Shown: positions 6,891-13,144 of the stretch, one piece after another | How the letters are laid out: each line of letters starts with the position of its first letter | Numbering within the stretch: the stretch's first letter is position 1 | NCBI GenBank assembly: GCA_024653795.1 | Contig: JANLHY010000758.1 | Span: 1-13,144 of the forward strand | From: Candidatus Brocadiaceae bacterium | GTDB lineage: Bacteria > Planctomycetota > Brocadiia > Brocadiales > Brocadiaceae | Direction of reading: 5' to 3' | DNA: 13,144 bases | The notes under the pieces: generated by a model | Databases searched by the model: none | Told to the model about the DNA's origin: nothing | What the model saw: only the letters and a program-made list of their open reading frames with translations | Made by a program: the position numbers and the translations under genes

Positions 6891-7112
6891 ATGAAACTAT
6901 TAATCTTTGACAACGAACCAATTATTTATACTACTGGTGCTTTCTTAAAACCAATGAAAGTAACAGATAGTGAAGGCAAAGAAATTTGGGTTTGGTATGT
7001 TTCAGAATTTAATGAAGATAGTTTTAAAGAGGGAGAAATATACAATCCTAAAGAGTTTGCAAAATCAAAAGCCGAATTGCTTAAAGACACAACTGCAAAC
7101 CTGACAAAATGA
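6891..7112 (+). CDS. small protein A of the restriction-modification operon
   Basis: A 73-residue soluble acidic protein starting directly after the endonuclease stop, with GAGG at 6880-6883 as ribosome site. The core is IIYTTGAFLKPMK, then WVWYVSEFNEDSFKEGE. The protein encoded at 7467-7694 shares this core (IYTTGA-x3-PMK, VWVV-DEF-x-DDS), so the two are paralogues. There are no cysteines, no membrane segments and no catalytic signature. Tight coupling to the nuclease suggests a role connected with the system (modulator, immunity or accessory factor), which is inference. Family not recognised. Confidence 0.75.
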   Translation: MKLLIFDNEPIIYTTGAFLKPMKVTDSEGKEIWVWYVSEFNEDSFKEGEIYNPKEFAKSKAELLKDTTANLTK

Positions 7113-7171
7113 ACCAAATATATTTAATGGGAAAAGGTAATCCTGGAAGTGCTGATGCATTTACGGAATAG
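7109..7171 (+). CDS. 20-codon ORF overlapping small protein A
   Basis: The ATG lies in the stop of the preceding gene (ATGA), as in translational coupling, and reads MNQIYLMGKGNPGSADAFTE before TAG at 7169-7171. Either it is the true start of the next gene, now broken by one frameshift (the following frame is +1 relative to it), or a coupling peptide, or chance. Low certainty. Confidence 0.3.
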   Translation: MNQIYLMGKGNPGSADAFTE

Positions 7172-7382
7172 CAAGGGACAGCAAGGTTTTTTTGGTGACA
7201 AATTATCAGAAACTAACAAAAAACAGTTAGATAGCTTAGGGGTAAAGTGGGTTGAGTTAAGAAGTAAAAATGGATATAAAAGATTTGCCGGAGCATTAAG
7301 ACACTTGAATATTCCGTATCAGGACTTCATTGGCGATATTAACCAACGACTATCACAAATCTTTAAAGAAATATTTGCTTAA
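7149..7382 (+). CDS. small basic protein B, start uncertain
   Basis: An ORF of up to 77 residues with GTG at 7149 or, better, ATG at 7155 preceded by GGAAG (7145-7149). The sequence is basic and soluble (FFGDKLSETNKKQLDSLGVKW ... LRHLNIPYQDFIGDINQRL) and predicted mostly helical. The coupled ATG at 7109 in another frame suggests the original protein may have been about 90 residues and has suffered a frameshift near 7160-7170. It lies between the two paralogues of the A family. No family recognised. Confidence 0.55.
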   Translation: MLMHLRNSKGQQGFFGDKLSETNKKQLDSLGVKWVELRSKNGYKRFAGALRHLNIPYQDFIGDINQRLSQIFKEIFA

Positions 7383-7466
7383 GCAAAACTACTTTACCAT
7401 ATACCGTCTCATTAAAGCAAAAATTGTTTATGTCTACTAAATATTATTTTAAACTTGGGGTGGTTT

Positions 7467-7694
7467 ATGTCTCTTAAAATCGAACAAAGGTTTGATGATG
7501 TACTCTTTACTGAAAGTGGACCAAGAATTTATACAACTGGTGCCCATATTGTTCCTATGAAGATAAAGATAGGGCAAAAACAAAGGTATGTTTGGGTTGT
7601 TGATGAATTTAAAGATGATAGTTATGATGAAGATGGTAAAATCTGTTCACCAGTTGTTTATTCAACAAAAAAGAAGGATTTATTAAGTAATTAA
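7467..7694 (+). CDS. small protein A', paralogue of the 6891 product
   Basis: A 75-residue acidic protein. The ATG at 7467 is preceded by GGGGTGG (7457-7463); an in-frame TTG at 7455 is less likely. The core RIYTTGAHIVPMKIK, then YVWVVDEFKDDSYDED, aligns with IIYTTGAFLKPMKVT and WVWYVSEFNEDSFKEG of the 6891 gene, and both end in a lysine-rich LL segment. It has about ten more residues at the N-terminus. It is separated from protein B by 84 bp and so may have its own promoter. The retained duplication suggests selection. Function unknown. Confidence 0.7.
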   Translation: MSLKIEQRFDDVLFTESGPRIYTTGAHIVPMKIKIGQKQRYVWVVDEFKDDSYDEDGKICSPVVYSTKKKDLLSN

Positions 7695-7747
7695 AAATTT
7701 AATTGTGTGATTATTTATGATCATTAATACGTTAGATAGATAATAAG

Positions 7748-8260
7748 ATGTCAAAAGAATTTGATTGCCGTTTTTTTGCCTCGGAAAAACCCTGCCAATT
7801 TAAGCTCGATTGCCCCATAGACAGCGCCTGCCCAAAATACCAACCCATGGGGAAACGTATATTGATTATCAAACTGGCTGCTATTGGTGACGTTTTAAGA
7901 ACCACGCCTATCCTCCCTGTTTTAAAAAAGAAATATCCACAGTCTTATATTACTTGGATTACGGATAAATCTTCTTTGCAAGTCCTGGAAGAAAATCCAT
8001 ACATTGATCGTTTACTAACGGCAAATTACGAAAACGCCTTGCGTCTCCAAGTCGAGAAATTTGACGTAATGATATGTCTTGATAAGGATACAGTAGCCTC
8101 CAGCCTTGCATCTATTGTGAAAATAGACCTCGCAGTAGGAAATTACGCACTCACATACGAAAAAGAAGACTTCCTAACCCAGACGCAGTATATAACACTT
8201 GCAGAGGGTGAGGTGAAAGATCTCGGGACGATTATCTTGGAAGGAACCGAAAAAGGTTAG
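7748..8260 (+). CDS. truncated family 9 glycosyltransferase, chimeric C-terminus
   Basis: Residues about 1-125 are the start of an ADP-heptose:LPS heptosyltransferase-like (GT9) enzyme: a cysteine-rich head (CRFF, C-x5-C and two more Cys by residue 30), then RILIIKLAAIGDVLRTTPILPVLKKKYP, the GT9 N-terminal Rossmann start. GT9 enzymes run to about 350 residues, but after ASSLASIVK (near 8120) the sequence becomes DLAVGNYALTYEKEDFLTQ followed by LAEGEVKDLGTIILEG. This has the beta-sandwich rhythm of a carboxypeptidase-regulatory-like domain end. The nucleotide-sugar binding half is absent, so the product cannot be a working glycosyltransferase. A deletion or recombination joining two genes is the simplest reading. 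No clear ribosome site is seen. Confidence 0.75.
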   Translation: MSKEFDCRFFASEKPCQFKLDCPIDSACPKYQPMGKRILIIKLAAIGDVLRTTPILPVLKKKYPQSYITWITDKSSLQVLEENPYIDRLLTANYENALRLQVEKFDVMICLDKDTVASSLASIVKIDLAVGNYALTYEKEDFLTQTQYITLAEGEVKDLGTIILEGTEKG

Positions 8261-8416
8261 ATAACCGGGTATGTTGTTGACACTAAAGGTGATCGCATTA
8301 AATCAGTAAAGATAAAGAAATTGAGATTAAGATGCGAAAAGCAAAGAGGATTCGCGCAACAATGCCCCGCTTCAATTTTAATCAGGGGTTGTCTAAAAAG
8401 TGAGTTTCTTAATACT
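8261..8416 (+). pseudogene. possible read-through remnant of the domain repeat
   Basis: Directly after the TAG (8258-8260) the same frame continues ITGYVVDTKGDRIKSVKIK, which looks like the first strands of another carboxypeptidase-regulatory-like domain, before similarity fades. This suggests that the right-hand parent of the chimera was a multi-domain protein and that the TAG is a nonsense change. The remaining bases up to the palindrome at 8417 show nothing else. Confidence 0.4.
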
Positions 8417-8490
8417 CCCCTCTAGCAAGAAGGGCTGGGGGTGTGTTATGAAGATGGATGACACACCCCTGAATCCCCTCTTGTTAGGGG
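8417..8490. repeat. imperfect palindromic intergenic element
   Basis: CCCCTCTAGCAAGAAGGG and GGGGTGTGT on the left are mirrored by ACACACCCC and CCCCTCTTGTTAGGGG on the right, with a loop around 8447-8459. The arms differ at a few positions, so the transcript would fold as a long interrupted hairpin of about 75 nt. Its form is that of dispersed palindromic repeats; no ORF. The remainder to 8560 is AT-rich and featureless. Confidence 0.7.
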
Positions 8491-8573
8491 AAAGTAAAAT
8501 GCTCCATTAATTTGTTCATTATAATTCTTTACTTAGTGCGTAATTTTATAATATCAAATAAGAGGAAATTAAT

Positions 8574-8741
8574 ATGGATATCTTGAAACAGGGGGCTGAA
8601 CTGAAGGAGTTTTTGGGAAAGGTGTATTGCTTCATTGAAGACAATGAGGACGCATTCAAAGACGGCGTTGAGGCTGAAGGGATGAAGAACGAAGTGTGGA
8701 AATGGATGCAGGAATTGGCTAAATTCTTACCTGAGGGATAA
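8574..8741 (+). CDS. small hypothetical protein, 55 residues
   Basis: A short ORF, with ATG preceded by AGAGGAA (8561-8567) at ideal spacing and ended by TAA at 8739-8741. It encodes an acidic, probably helical peptide (MDILKQGAELKEF ... GMKNEVWKWMQELAKFLPEG) with one Cys and two Trp. No signal peptide or family recognised. It stands between two palindromic elements. The good ribosome site and protein-like composition support a real gene. Confidence 0.55.
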   Translation: MDILKQGAELKEFLGKVYCFIEDNEDAFKDGVEAEGMKNEVWKWMQELAKFLPEG

Positions 8742-8756
8742 ATTTAAAAACAAGCT

Positions 8757-8827
8757 GGACACGGATGAACACAGAGTATGAAGATTTTAAAGTTATTCTC
8801 TGTGTATGTCTGCGAAAATCTGCGTCC
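8757..8827. repeat. palindromic intergenic repeat upstream of hutU
   Basis: GGACACGGATGAACACAGAG (8757-8776) is mirrored, with gaps, by CTCTGTG and ATCTGCGTCC (8798-8804, 8818-8827). This is the widespread class of ACACAGAG/CTCTGTG hairpin repeats found between genes in many environmental genomes. It lies within the 5' region of the hutU transcript, just before its ribosome site. Confidence 0.65.
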
Positions 8828-8853
8828 TGATTAAGAAAGAGGAATAAATATCT

Positions 8854-10538
8854 ATGACGCGACCAATGTATTATGAATTTAGACCGCAGACACCTATTAA
8901 GGCGCCAAGGGGCACAACCCTGACGTGCAAAAACTGGGACAGCGAAGCGGCATTGCGGATGTTGATGAACAACCTTGACCCGATGTTGCCATTCAGCCGG
9001 AAGAACTTATCGTTTATGGAGGTGCCGGGCGTGCTGCCAGGAATTGGAAGGAATATCAAAGAATTGTGAATGCATTAAAAACCCTCAAAAAGGACGAGAC
9101 GCTATGTGTTCAATCGGGCAAGCCTGTATATATTGCTAGGACACATGAATGGGCGCCACGCATTGTCATTGCTAACGCAAATCTTGTCCCTGCATGGGCC
9201 AAGCAGGAGGTGTTTGATAGATACGATGAAATGGGACTAATCATGTACGGTCAGATGACGGCAGGTAGCTGGATTTATATCGGCACTCAGGGCATTTTGC
9301 AGGGTACATACGAGACCTTTGCAGCACTTGCTAAAAAGGTATTTAATACCGATACTCTTAAGGGCAAGTTCGTTCTCACAGCAGGCATGGGAGGCATGAG
9401 CAGCGCACAGCCATTGGCAGTAACTATGAACGAGGGCGTAGTTCTTTGTGTAGAGGCGCGGAGAGAACGCATAGAAAAAAAGATTAAAGAGGGTTATTGC
9501 GATAGGATGACGGATAATCTCGATGAGGCGCTTCTGTGGGTTACGGACGCCAAATCTAAACAAATACCGCTATCGGTAGGTTTGGTTGGTAATGCCGCCG
9601 TTATACATCCTGAACTGGTAAAGCGAAATATTACGCCGGACATCGTAACGGATCAAACCCCTGCGCATGATCTGATGTCGTATGTGCCCGTGGGCGATGT
9701 GAATGAACTTGATAATTTAAGGGAGAAGAACAAGCGAGTATATAAGGAAAAGGCGCTAGACGCCATAGTCGATCATGCGAATGCCATTCTGGCTATGCAG
9801 AGAAATGGGGCTGTGTGCTTTGATTACGGCAATAATCTCAGGTCACAGGCAGAGATGGCGGGTGTATCCATGAGAGATTCCGACGGGCGTTATTGGTATC
9901 CAGGTTTTGTGCCTGCATTTATACGGCCTTTATTCTGCCAGGGAAAAGGACCATTCCGGTGGGCTGCACTGTCGGGTGATGTGGCAGACATTGAGAAGAT
10001 AGACGAAGCGGTCATCAATAACTTTCCAGAAGACACATCGCTTGTAAGATGGATAAAACTAGCCAGGGAAAAAGTACCGCAACTGGGACTACCTGCCAGA
10101 ATCTGCTGGCTGGGATACGGCGCCCGTGCAAAGATGGGTTTGCTCATTAATGATATGGTGAGGAAGGGTGTCGTCAAAGCGCCCGTGGTTATTGGCAGAG
10201 ATCATCTTGATTGTGGGTCTGTTGCATCTCCATATCGGGAAACCGAGGATATGAAAGACGGCAGCGACGCCATTGCCGATTGGCCGCTGATAAATTTTGC
10301 CCTGAATGCTATAAATGGCGCCAGTTGGGTAAGCTTTCATCATGGAGGCGGTGTAGGAATTGGCAATTCCCTCCATGCCGGTATGGTTATCGTGGCTGAT
10401 GGTACGAAAGAACGTGACGAGAGGTTGGAAAGGGTTTTGACGGCAGATCCTGGGATTGGGATTGCTAGGCACGCAGATGCTGGCTATGAAGAGGCTATCC
10501 AGATAGCAAAACAGAAGGATATGTTGATACCAGAATAA
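8854..10538 (+). pseudogene. hutU: urocanate hydratase with one frameshift
   Basis: Converts urocanate to imidazolonepropionate in histidine degradation, using tightly bound NAD+. The N-terminal piece starts at ATG 8854 (RPMYYEFRPQTPIKAPRGTTL) and leaves its frame at about 8982. Reading on in the other frame gives DVAIQPEELIVYGG, then RNWKEYQRIVNALKTLKKDETL, the normal urocanase sequence, so one base is missing in the CCGATG region (8980-8985). Restored, the protein has about 561 residues, full length. The NAD-binding GMGGMSSAQPLAVTM, the active-site signature GLPARICWLGYGAR (Cys about 417), DHLDCGSVASPYRETE and HHGGGVGIGNSLHAGMVIV are intact. The rest of the gene is undamaged, so this is a sequencing error or a recent mutation. 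The downstream part alone, starting at 9066, would lack about 70 residues. Confidence 0.93.
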
Positions 10539-10583
10539 AGATAAATTTACATTTTGATATTTTCATTTAGGGAGGTGATAACC

Positions 10584-10916
10584 ATGTCCGAACTAGCCTC
10601 TAAAAAGTGTATACCCTGTAAAGGTGGAGTCTCGCCCCTGAAAGGCGAGGCGCTTCAAGCGTTGCAGAAGCAGGTAGAAGTCTGGAATGTGGTGGAAGAA
10701 CACCATTTACTCAAAAGCTTCAAATTCCCCGACTTTCGCAATGCCCTTAAATTTGTAAATCGTGTAGGAGCTATTGCCGAAGAGCAGGGTCACCATCCCG
10801 TAATTACTCTCGCGTGGGGAAAGGCAGATATCACCATTTATACGCATAAGATTAACGGATTGACAGAAAGCGATTTTATCCTGGCCGCGAAGATTGACAC
10901 AATAAGGATACCTTAG
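10584..10916 (+). CDS. pterin-4a-carbinolamine dehydratase
   Basis: Dehydrates 4a-hydroxytetrahydrobiopterin, recycling the pterin cofactor of aromatic amino-acid hydroxylases; some members also act in transcription or folate salvage. The 110-residue sequence has the family pattern: CxxCKGG head (9-15), KSFKFPDF (44-51), EEQGHHP (66-72, paired His), then YTHKINGLTESDF (86-98) with the third His and the Asp. The ATG at 10584 is chosen because a perfect GGAGGTGAT site sits at 10571-10579; an in-frame upstream ATG at 10554 has none. It lies 45 bp after hutU, so cotranscription is possible. No phenylalanine hydroxylase gene is in the window. Confidence 0.93.
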   Translation: MSELASKKCIPCKGGVSPLKGEALQALQKQVEVWNVVEEHHLLKSFKFPDFRNALKFVNRVGAIAEEQGHHPVITLAWGKADITIYTHKINGLTESDFILAAKIDTIRIP

Positions 10917-11027
10917 ATAATGAGACACTAGAAACCGCAGATTGCACAAATTTATAACACAGGATATCACAGATTATTGGTATCTTTTTATTTTATAGAA
11001 TTTTCATTTTGTTTATGCAGGTTTGCG

Positions 11028-11116
11028 GTAGGGTGGGTTAAGCGAAGCGAACTCACCATTTACAAAATCAATGAAGGCGGATTCGGCGGAAAAACCAACG
11101 CCTTAATCCACCCTAC
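11028..11116. repeat. GTAGGGTGG-type palindromic repeat
   Basis: GTAGGGTGGGTTAAGCG (11028-11044) is mirrored by CGCCTTAATCCACCCTAC (11099-11116) with one substitution and one extra base. This is a recognisable dispersed element of many Gram-negative genomes. It lies in the 267-bp gap between the dehydratase and TauE-like genes. The rest of that gap has only a degraded CACAG-type repeat near 10935-10975. An ORF running across the element (10977-11183) is not considered a gene. Confidence 0.75.
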
Positions 11117-11183
11117 TCATAATTTAAAAAATTCATTCATTCAAAGACCGATTCTTAATTTTAAACAGTATATATCTTATTGA

Positions 11184-11954
11184 ATGTCTATGGAGATATG
11201 GCAATTTCCTGTTATCTTTACCGTTGGTGTCGTAGCTGGGGTTATTAACACCCTTGCCGGTGGTGGTTCGCTGATTACCCTGCCTGTGCTTATTTTCCTG
11301 GGTTTGCCAGCAACCGTGGCGAATGGAACTAACCGATTGGCGATTACGGTTCAGAGTGTATTAGCAGTCGCTGGCTTTAAAAGGAAGGGTGTTTCAGATT
11401 TTAAGTTCAGCCTTCTTATGTCAATACCCGCACTTATTGGCGCTATTATTGGAGCGCAACTTGCCGTTGACGTATCCGATATTCTGTTCAAAAGAATTCT
11501 GGCGGTGGTTATGCTACTTGTGCTTGGCCTTATTCTGTGGAACCCAACACGAATGAGGCAAGGCAATGTTCGGTATAATGGCGGTATGTTCAGTTTAAGC
11601 AGGAGTCGCCGTATAGCCAGTATGCTTATTTTCTTCTTCATTGGAGTCTATGGCGGATTTATTCAGGCGGGTATTGGCTTCCTGATTATTGCAGTTCTAA
11701 CCACAATGAATGGGTTAAATCTTGTGGAAACTAATAGTCACAAGGTATTCATTATCGGTATGAATGCATTACTTGCATTGATTGTATTTATTTTTAACAG
11801 TAAGATATGTTGGCCAATAGGTCTGTCTTTGGCCGCTGGTAACGGTCTCGGTGGCTGGATCGGCAGCCACTTGGCGGTTACTAAAGGCGAACGTTTTATT
11901 AAATTGATACTTGCGATTTGTGTCGTTGGAATGGTCGTGAAGCTTTTGATATAG
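11184..11954 (+). CDS. TauE/SafE-family membrane transporter
   Basis: An integral inner-membrane protein of the sulfite exporter TauE/SafE (DUF81) family, whose members export organosulfur or small anionic compounds; the substrate here is not known. The N-terminal signature AGVINTLAGGGSLITLPVLI (residues about 13-32) followed by ANGTNRLAI is diagnostic. The half-repeat appears again at about GVYGGFIQAGIGFLIIAVL, as expected for a family built from two similar halves with about eight helices. Length of 256 residues is normal. The start is ATG at 11184 or 11190; neither has a clear ribosome site. It is convergent with the minus-strand lipoprotein gene. Confidence 0.9.
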   Translation: MSMEIWQFPVIFTVGVVAGVINTLAGGGSLITLPVLIFLGLPATVANGTNRLAITVQSVLAVAGFKRKGVSDFKFSLLMSIPALIGAIIGAQLAVDVSDILFKRILAVVMLLVLGLILWNPTRMRQGNVRYNGGMFSLSRSRRIASMLIFFFIGVYGGFIQAGIGFLIIAVLTTMNGLNLVETNSHKVFIIGMNALLALIVFIFNSKICWPIGLSLAAGNGLGGWIGSHLAVTKGERFIKLILAICVVGMVVKLLI

Positions 11955-11997
11955 TTGCGCTGCTAAGTATACGTTAAGGAAATTCAAAGTTGCAATT

Positions 11998-12023
11998 GTA
12001 GCGCGAACTTCAGTTCGCGCTAC
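11998..12023. repeat. near-perfect hairpin between convergent genes
   Basis: GTAGCGCGAACT (11998-12009) and AGTTCGCGCTAC (12012-12023) form a perfect 12-bp stem with a 2-nt gap; CAAT/ATTG pairs continue outside after a one-base bulge. GTAGCGCGAAC hairpins are a common dispersed repeat. Placed between the TauE-like gene and the convergent lipoprotein gene, it may serve as a two-way transcript barrier, although neither flank has a strong T-run. Nearby, TTATAACACATGATAT (about 12048-12063) resembles TTATAACACAGGATAT at about 10952-10967. Confidence 0.75.
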
Positions 12024-12078
12024 ATTGAAAAAGTCGCCGGAGGCATAACTTATAACACATGATATAGAGAACACTAAA

Positions 12079-12846
12079 CTATTTTCCCGGAGAAGGTTTG
12101 ATCTTCTCCTTTGCAATTTCAATATTAAATTTTGCTTCAAGATTCGCAGGGTCTATAACGAGTACGGCCTCCCATTTGCCAATAGCGTCCTTATAATTTT
12201 CGTCTCTATATAATGCCAGGGCTTCATCCAGCAATCTTTGTACTGCTTCTTTTCCCTGCTCGGTCGCTGTTTCCTCTGCCTTCTTCTCTTCTTCTGACTT
12301 TATTTCTCCCTTAGCTTCTTTAACCATCTCGCGCAATTCTTTGATCATTTCCTTGGCCTCTTCTTTCATCGCATCGCTTTGCTGCTCAATTTCAGAATTC
12401 CTGATGAGAGACCTCTGGGATTGAAGCGCTAATGCCTGGTTTTGTAAATCTGTTTTTACCTGTTCAATTTCACTTAATTTTTGTGTAAGGTCGTTTATGT
12501 TTTTTTGGGTTTCAGAGATGGTGCTTACCATGGAACTGTCTTTCGTTTCTACTTGAGAACTAAGCTTATCCAGGGTGGTATTGAGTTTTGAATAATTTGT
12601 GTCTATGTCAGTAGTCTTTTGTGCAAGTTCTTCAACGAGTTTTACAAGATTTAGAGTGGAGAGATTCAGGTCTGAGAGTGCTTGCTCAAGTTCCAGTATC
12701 TTTCGGTCAACCAATGCCATATATTCTTCTTGCGTCCCGGAAGATTTCTTACCAAATTGAGAGAAAAATTTTCTCTGTCCTACGCATCCTACTGATAAGG
12801 AAGATATGCTTAATGCGATAAAGGTGAGAAAAATATACTTTTTCAT
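12079..12846 (-). CDS. lipoprotein with coiled coil and TPR-like end
   Basis: A 255-residue exported protein. The N-terminus MKKYIFLTFIALSISS-LSVGC is a lipoprotein signal; Cys 21 would be lipidated. Residues about 40-190 are a long heptad-rich coiled coil with many Leu, Glu, Lys and Gln. Residues about 200-248 (ALALYRDENYKDAIGKWEAV, then IDPANLEAKFN) form one clear tetratricopeptide-like repeat. This architecture recalls envelope factors such as CpoB/YbgF, but with too few TPRs to assign it. AAAGGGA precedes the ATG on the minus strand. The upstream gene on the same strand ends 57 bp before, so they probably share a transcript. Likely periplasmic, tethered to a membrane. Confidence 0.85.
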   Translation of the reverse strand: MKKYIFLTFIALSISSLSVGCVGQRKFFSQFGKKSSGTQEEYMALVDRKILELEQALSDLNLSTLNLVKLVEELAQKTTDIDTNYSKLNTTLDKLSSQVETKDSSMVSTISETQKNINDLTQKLSEIEQVKTDLQNQALALQSQRSLIRNSEIEQQSDAMKEEAKEMIKELREMVKEAKGEIKSEEEKKAEETATEQGKEAVQRLLDEALALYRDENYKDAIGKWEAVLVIDPANLEAKFNIEIAKEKIKPSPGK

Positions 12847-12903
12847 AAATTATCCCTTTCAGTGAGCAATGCCAAAAATGACCAGGTGGATTTCTTGGGA
12901 ATT

Positions 12904-13144
12904 CTACTTCATCTTTGGTAAATCAAAATTAAATGTAGTTTCTTCGCCGCCTGGGGCTACAATTACAAATGTAACAAGGGTATTTAACTCGATATCTTTT
13001 ACCGGAAATTTAAAGACCAGACGCGCAGTATGGCTTGGTGAATCAGGCCAAAATTCACTGGCATCTGCTATTTCTGGCGCAAATTCAAACTCGGGTTGTA
13101 TTACCTCTTCTTTTTGGTAAATCTTTGCGCTATGGCGCATCGCG
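12904..13144 (-). CDS. hypothetical protein, cut by window edge
   Basis: The C-terminal part (at least 78 residues) of a minus-strand gene. The frame is open to the end of the window, so the in-frame ATG at 13138-13140 need not be the true start. The visible part (IQPEFEFAPEIADASEFWPDS, then LVFKFPVKDIELNTLVTF and VAPGGEETTFNFDL) has a beta-strand-rich pattern with no cysteines or membrane segment. No family recognised. It lies just upstream of the lipoprotein gene and may act with it at the cell envelope (inference). Confidence 0.6.
   Translation of the reverse strand, partial: AMRHSAKIYQKEEVIQPEFEFAPEIADASEFWPDSPSHTARLVFKFPVKDIELNTLVTFVIVAPGGEETTFNFDLPKMK

Noticed and set aside
9237..10472. 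Several minus-strand ORFs inside hutU
   Set aside because: They are opposite-strand shadows of a strongly conserved coding sequence.
10977..11183. 68-residue plus-strand ORF
   Set aside because: It runs straight across the palindromic repeat at 11028-11116, has no ribosome site and has no protein-like conservation.
1..13144. CRISPR array or tRNA/rRNA genes
   Set aside because: No regularly spaced direct repeats and no recognisable tRNA or rRNA sequence were found on either strand.

Overview
The window carries ordinary housekeeping genes separated by accessory DNA and by an unusual number of intergenic palindromes. Base composition is AT-rich to moderate. Most starts have a Shine-Dalgarno sequence, and TTG and GTG starts are used freely. 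Gene content (a PyrI-type aspartate transcarbamoylase, a cysteine-headed family 9 glycosyltransferase fragment, an IS630 remnant) and the palindromic intergenic repeats suggest a repeat-rich environmental Gram-negative bacterium. An anammox-type planctomycete (Brocadiales) is my best guess, at low confidence and without any database search. The lipoprotein signal at the right end fits a cell with an outer membrane.

Layout. 1-743: decayed IS630-family transposase (no N-terminal part in the window, an inferred internal deletion, a frameshift). 927-2055: accessory cassette with a small XRE-type regulator behind a good promoter, a 65-residue protein of unknown function, a perfect intrinsic terminator and a 174-residue protein of unknown function, closed by a long inverted repeat. 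2193-3574: pyrB-pyrI, the catalytic and regulatory chains of aspartate carbamoyltransferase, with a 4-bp overlap. 3575-4270: a gene-free stretch. On the minus strand it looks like a free-standing RNA gene of about 300 nt, with an extended -10 promoter, several long-range helices and an intrinsic terminator; a separate miniature inverted-repeat element follows. 4271-5146: panC.

5188-7694: a compact, AT-rich restriction-modification island. It encodes a DNA methyltransferase with its own N-terminal helix-turn-helix and an HNH endonuclease, then small ORFs, two of which (6891-7112 and 7467-7694) are clear paralogues of no family I recognise. 7748-8260 is a chimeric ORF: the start of a family 9 glycosyltransferase joined in frame to what looks like the end of a carboxypeptidase-regulatory-like domain.

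8574-12846 holds a 55-residue unknown protein, urocanate hydratase (hutU) broken by one frameshift, a pterin-4a-carbinolamine dehydratase, a TauE/SafE-family membrane protein and, on the minus strand, a coiled-coil/TPR lipoprotein downstream of another gene cut by the window edge.

The strongest candidates for something undescribed are the minus-strand structured RNA between pyrI and panC, and the duplicated small-protein family attached to the restriction-modification operon.
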